Below, in pieces: positions 62,607 to 64,000 of a DNA stretch of 64,000 bases (the first letter of the stretch is position 1; every line of letters begins with the position of its first letter). Position numbers and translations under genes: made by a program. The DNA lies in the NCBI RefSeq assembly GCF_000463155.2, contig NZ_AWFZ01000042.1, forward strand, positions 1 to 64,000, in the 5' to 3' direction. The notes beneath the pieces are model-generated. The model worked only from the letters and a program-made list of their open reading frames with translations, did not search any database and had not been told where the DNA came from. Origin of the DNA: Siccibacter turicensis LMG 23730. GTDB lineage: Bacteria > Pseudomonadota > Gammaproteobacteria > Enterobacterales > Enterobacteriaceae.

Positions 62607-62825
62607 GTGACTGGCATCGCAGGAACCACACCCCATCGGCGCCTGCGCCCCCATGTCAGAAAAGCCCACTGGCAAAGCTACTGGAAGGGCAAACCCACTC
62701 AGGGTGAAGAGAAAAGTATGTTGCTGAAATGGAAGCCACCGCAAATCGTCAATGGCAAGGACGACGATTCTCTGGAAGCGGTCGTGAGATTTATGAAAGA
62801 GACTAACAAACGGGAAAAAGAATGA
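62607..62825 (+). pseudogene. Small gene or gene remnant with RPHVRKAHW motif
   Basis: An open frame from GTG 62607 gives 72 residues with RLRPHVRKAHWQSYWKGKP and M-L-L-K-W-K-P-P-Q-I-V-N, then a charged tail. This resembles the C-terminal end (RPH-x-R-RAHWH-x-YW ... W-x-PP-x-x-VN) of a larger family common on mobile elements, some members of which are AcrVA2-like. The N-terminal part is missing: the frame is closed upstream at 62577-62579, and the bases back to tssM are open in another frame (62456-62707). It may be a decayed gene or a small real one; the ATGA overlap with tssA favours translation. Resemblance is from memory. Confidence 0.45.
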
Positions 62826-64000
62826 GTTCACCGGAAGATCTGTTAACCGCCTGTGCCACCAGCGAACAAGAAAGGCAGCGTCTCATCTCCCGGGCAAATG
62901 ACGCCCTGTCACTCTGGGATAACTGGCTGCATCCTTTCACCTCCGGCCCTGAAACCGGCGACGATCCCGCATACGATGATAATTTTCAGCTGATGCGTGA
63001 AGAGATTAATAAGCTTTCGGGTACCGATTCAGCACGGTTGTGCGAACTGGCCCAGAAGTGTCTTTGCGAAAGCGCCAAAGATATTCGTGTTGTCACCTGG
63101 TACGTTCAGGCCCGCCTCAGCCGCGACGGCGAAAAAGGCTTGTCTGAGGGCTTACTGCTTCTTGTCGCGATGTTGACCCGCTTCGGGCAGGCCTGTCATC
63201 CACAGCGCCCGGTTGCCCGTAAAGCGGCCCTGGAATGGCTGAACAGTACAAAAATTATCGACACACTCTCTTTATGGCCGGAAGTCGACAGTAATGATGC
63301 CAGTCTGACGGTCGGCGCCATAAACCTGCTTGAGTCTGCCGTTGCCAACTGGCCGGAAGCTGAAAAGCCTTCTTTTGCTGGCCTGTGTACTGCACTGGAA
63401 AACCGCCTGGCTCGCTCAGGCGGTATGGAGGCACTGGTCCCCCAGAACAGCAGTACCCAGGAGCATGGACGTGAACCGGCCCACTCAGACTCACCGCAGC
63501 TGTCAGCGGTGAAATCTGGCCGCGATTTGCTCGACCAGGCAAAGCTACTTTCCCGCTGGCTGAGTGAACAGCCGCAGGGCTGGCTGGCTTCTCACCGGCT
63601 GATTAAGACCGTGCGGTGGGATACGGTCGATCAAATCCCCCCACTCGACAGTAGCGGACGTACCCGCCTGGTACCGCCGAAGGCTGAATACCGGGCTCAA
63701 CTCAAGCGGCTCTACCTTCAGAAAAACTGGACTGAACTGGTTGAGCAGGCCAGCCAGATGTTTTGTGAGGGAGTGAATCATTTCTGGCTCGATCTCCAGT
63801 GGTATCTCTGGCAGGGGCTCAGTCATGCCGGTCACCCGTGGGATGCCTGGACAGACTCCGTTCTTCTCGATCTGCGGCTGCTCCTTCAGCGCCTTCCGGG
63901 CCTTGAAGGGCTGGCATGGAATGACGGAACTCCCTTCGCTGATGAAGTCACCACCGCCTGGATCGCTGAAAAAGTGAATGAGGAAGGCCTGCTGTACGAT
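62822..64000 (+). CDS. tssA: T6SS-2 TssA-family protein (5' part, runs off the window)
   Basis: 393 residues are visible with no stop before the end of the window. It starts with ATG 62822, overlapping the previous stop (ATGA). The ImpA-type N-domain is clear: D-D-P-A-Y-D-D-N-F-Q-L-M-R-E-E-I-N-K-L, V-V-T-W-Y-V-Q-A-R-L and LEWLNSTKI. A Ser/Glu/His linker (about 205-225) and a TssA middle region (LLSRWLSEQPQGWLASHRLIKTVRW) follow. It differs from the T6SS-1 TssA in the linker and C-terminal part. TssA primes and caps tube and sheath growth. Confidence 0.92.
   Translation, partial: MSSPEDLLTACATSEQERQRLISRANDALSLWDNWLHPFTSGPETGDDPAYDDNFQLMREEINKLSGTDSARLCELAQKCLCESAKDIRVVTWYVQARLSRDGEKGLSEGLLLLVAMLTRFGQACHPQRPVARKAALEWLNSTKIIDTLSLWPEVDSNDASLTVGAINLLESAVANWPEAEKPSFAGLCTALENRLARSGGMEALVPQNSSTQEHGREPAHSDSPQLSAVKSGRDLLDQAKLLSRWLSEQPQGWLASHRLIKTVRWDTVDQIPPLDSSGRTRLVPPKAEYRAQLKRLYLQKNWTELVEQASQMFCEGVNHFWLDLQWYLWQGLSHAGHPWDAWTDSVLLDLRLLLQRLPGLEGLAWNDGTPFADEVTTAWIAEKVNEEGLLYD

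Noticed and set aside
62456-62707. Plus-strand open frame of 83 codons right after T6SS-2 tssM
   Set aside because: It runs out of frame with the better supported 62607-62825 segment and has no convincing ribosome site; mentioned only as part of a possible broken gene.
1-64000. CRISPR arrays, insertion sequences, rRNA genes, prophage genes
   Set aside because: No regularly spaced repeats, transposase or integrase reading frames, or rRNA sequence were seen on either strand.

Overview
The window reads as the chromosome of an enteric bacterium (Enterobacterales, in the Enterobacter/Lelliottia/Kosakonia/Klebsiella range). The evidence is a complete nac gene with a textbook sigma-54 promoter and NtrC-type site, a cbl gene, a tRNA-Asn(GTT) of Escherichia coli type beside nac, and generally GC-rich enteric codon use. 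The genus cannot be fixed from the sequence alone.

Layout. (1) 1-11006: accessory end of a first type VI secretion system (T6SS-1). It holds the 3' end of a vgrG, two related cassettes of DUF4123 adaptor + unrecognised cysteine-rich cargo protein + exported partner protein(s), a stand-alone PAAR protein and a small exported protein. The first cassette carries three tandem copies of the partner gene and is visibly AT-rich in its cargo and partner genes. The second cassette is GC-rich like the host. (2) 11007-11946: long non-coding region. (3) 11947-33463: complete T6SS-1 structural operon tssB-C-E-F-G-tagH-tssJ-K-L-H-vasH-vasI-tssA-tssM-vasL-sel1, the same order as the Vibrio cholerae VAS cluster. 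It has no hcp. (4) 33464-40345: a core segment with a higBA-type toxin-antitoxin pair, an LLM-class flavin oxidoreductase, tRNA-Asn (minus), nac, a BCCT/BetT-like transporter (minus) and cbl. (5) 41035-64000: a second, differently organised T6SS (T6SS-2), tssB-C-K-L-ompA-hcp-tssH-vgrG, then an AT-rich effector/immunity island, then PAAR, a membrane protein, tssM, a small gene and tssA, which runs off the window. The remaining core genes (tssF, tssG, tssE, tssJ) are not in view.

How the parts work together. Each T6SS encodes a contractile sheath (TssB/C), baseplate (TssE/F/G/K), membrane complex (TssJ/L/M), sheath-recycling ATPase (TssH/ClpV) and spike (VgrG/PAAR). T6SS-1 delivers cargo through DUF4123 adaptors. 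Its likely targets lie in the envelope, because all four partner proteins have signal peptides and two conserved cysteines. T6SS-2 has its cargo directly behind vgrG: a large three-domain peptidoglycan hydrolase (CHAP-like, M23-like, GH73-like) and a small lysozyme-like protein, each next to exported immunity candidates.

The best candidate for an undescribed system is the pair of cysteine-motif cargo proteins (1751-3283 and 7601-9202) with their family of four exported partners. I do not recognise these families. Other points of interest are a TssM in T6SS-2 without a Walker A motif, a strong terminator just after hcp, and a possibly decayed small gene between tssM and tssA.
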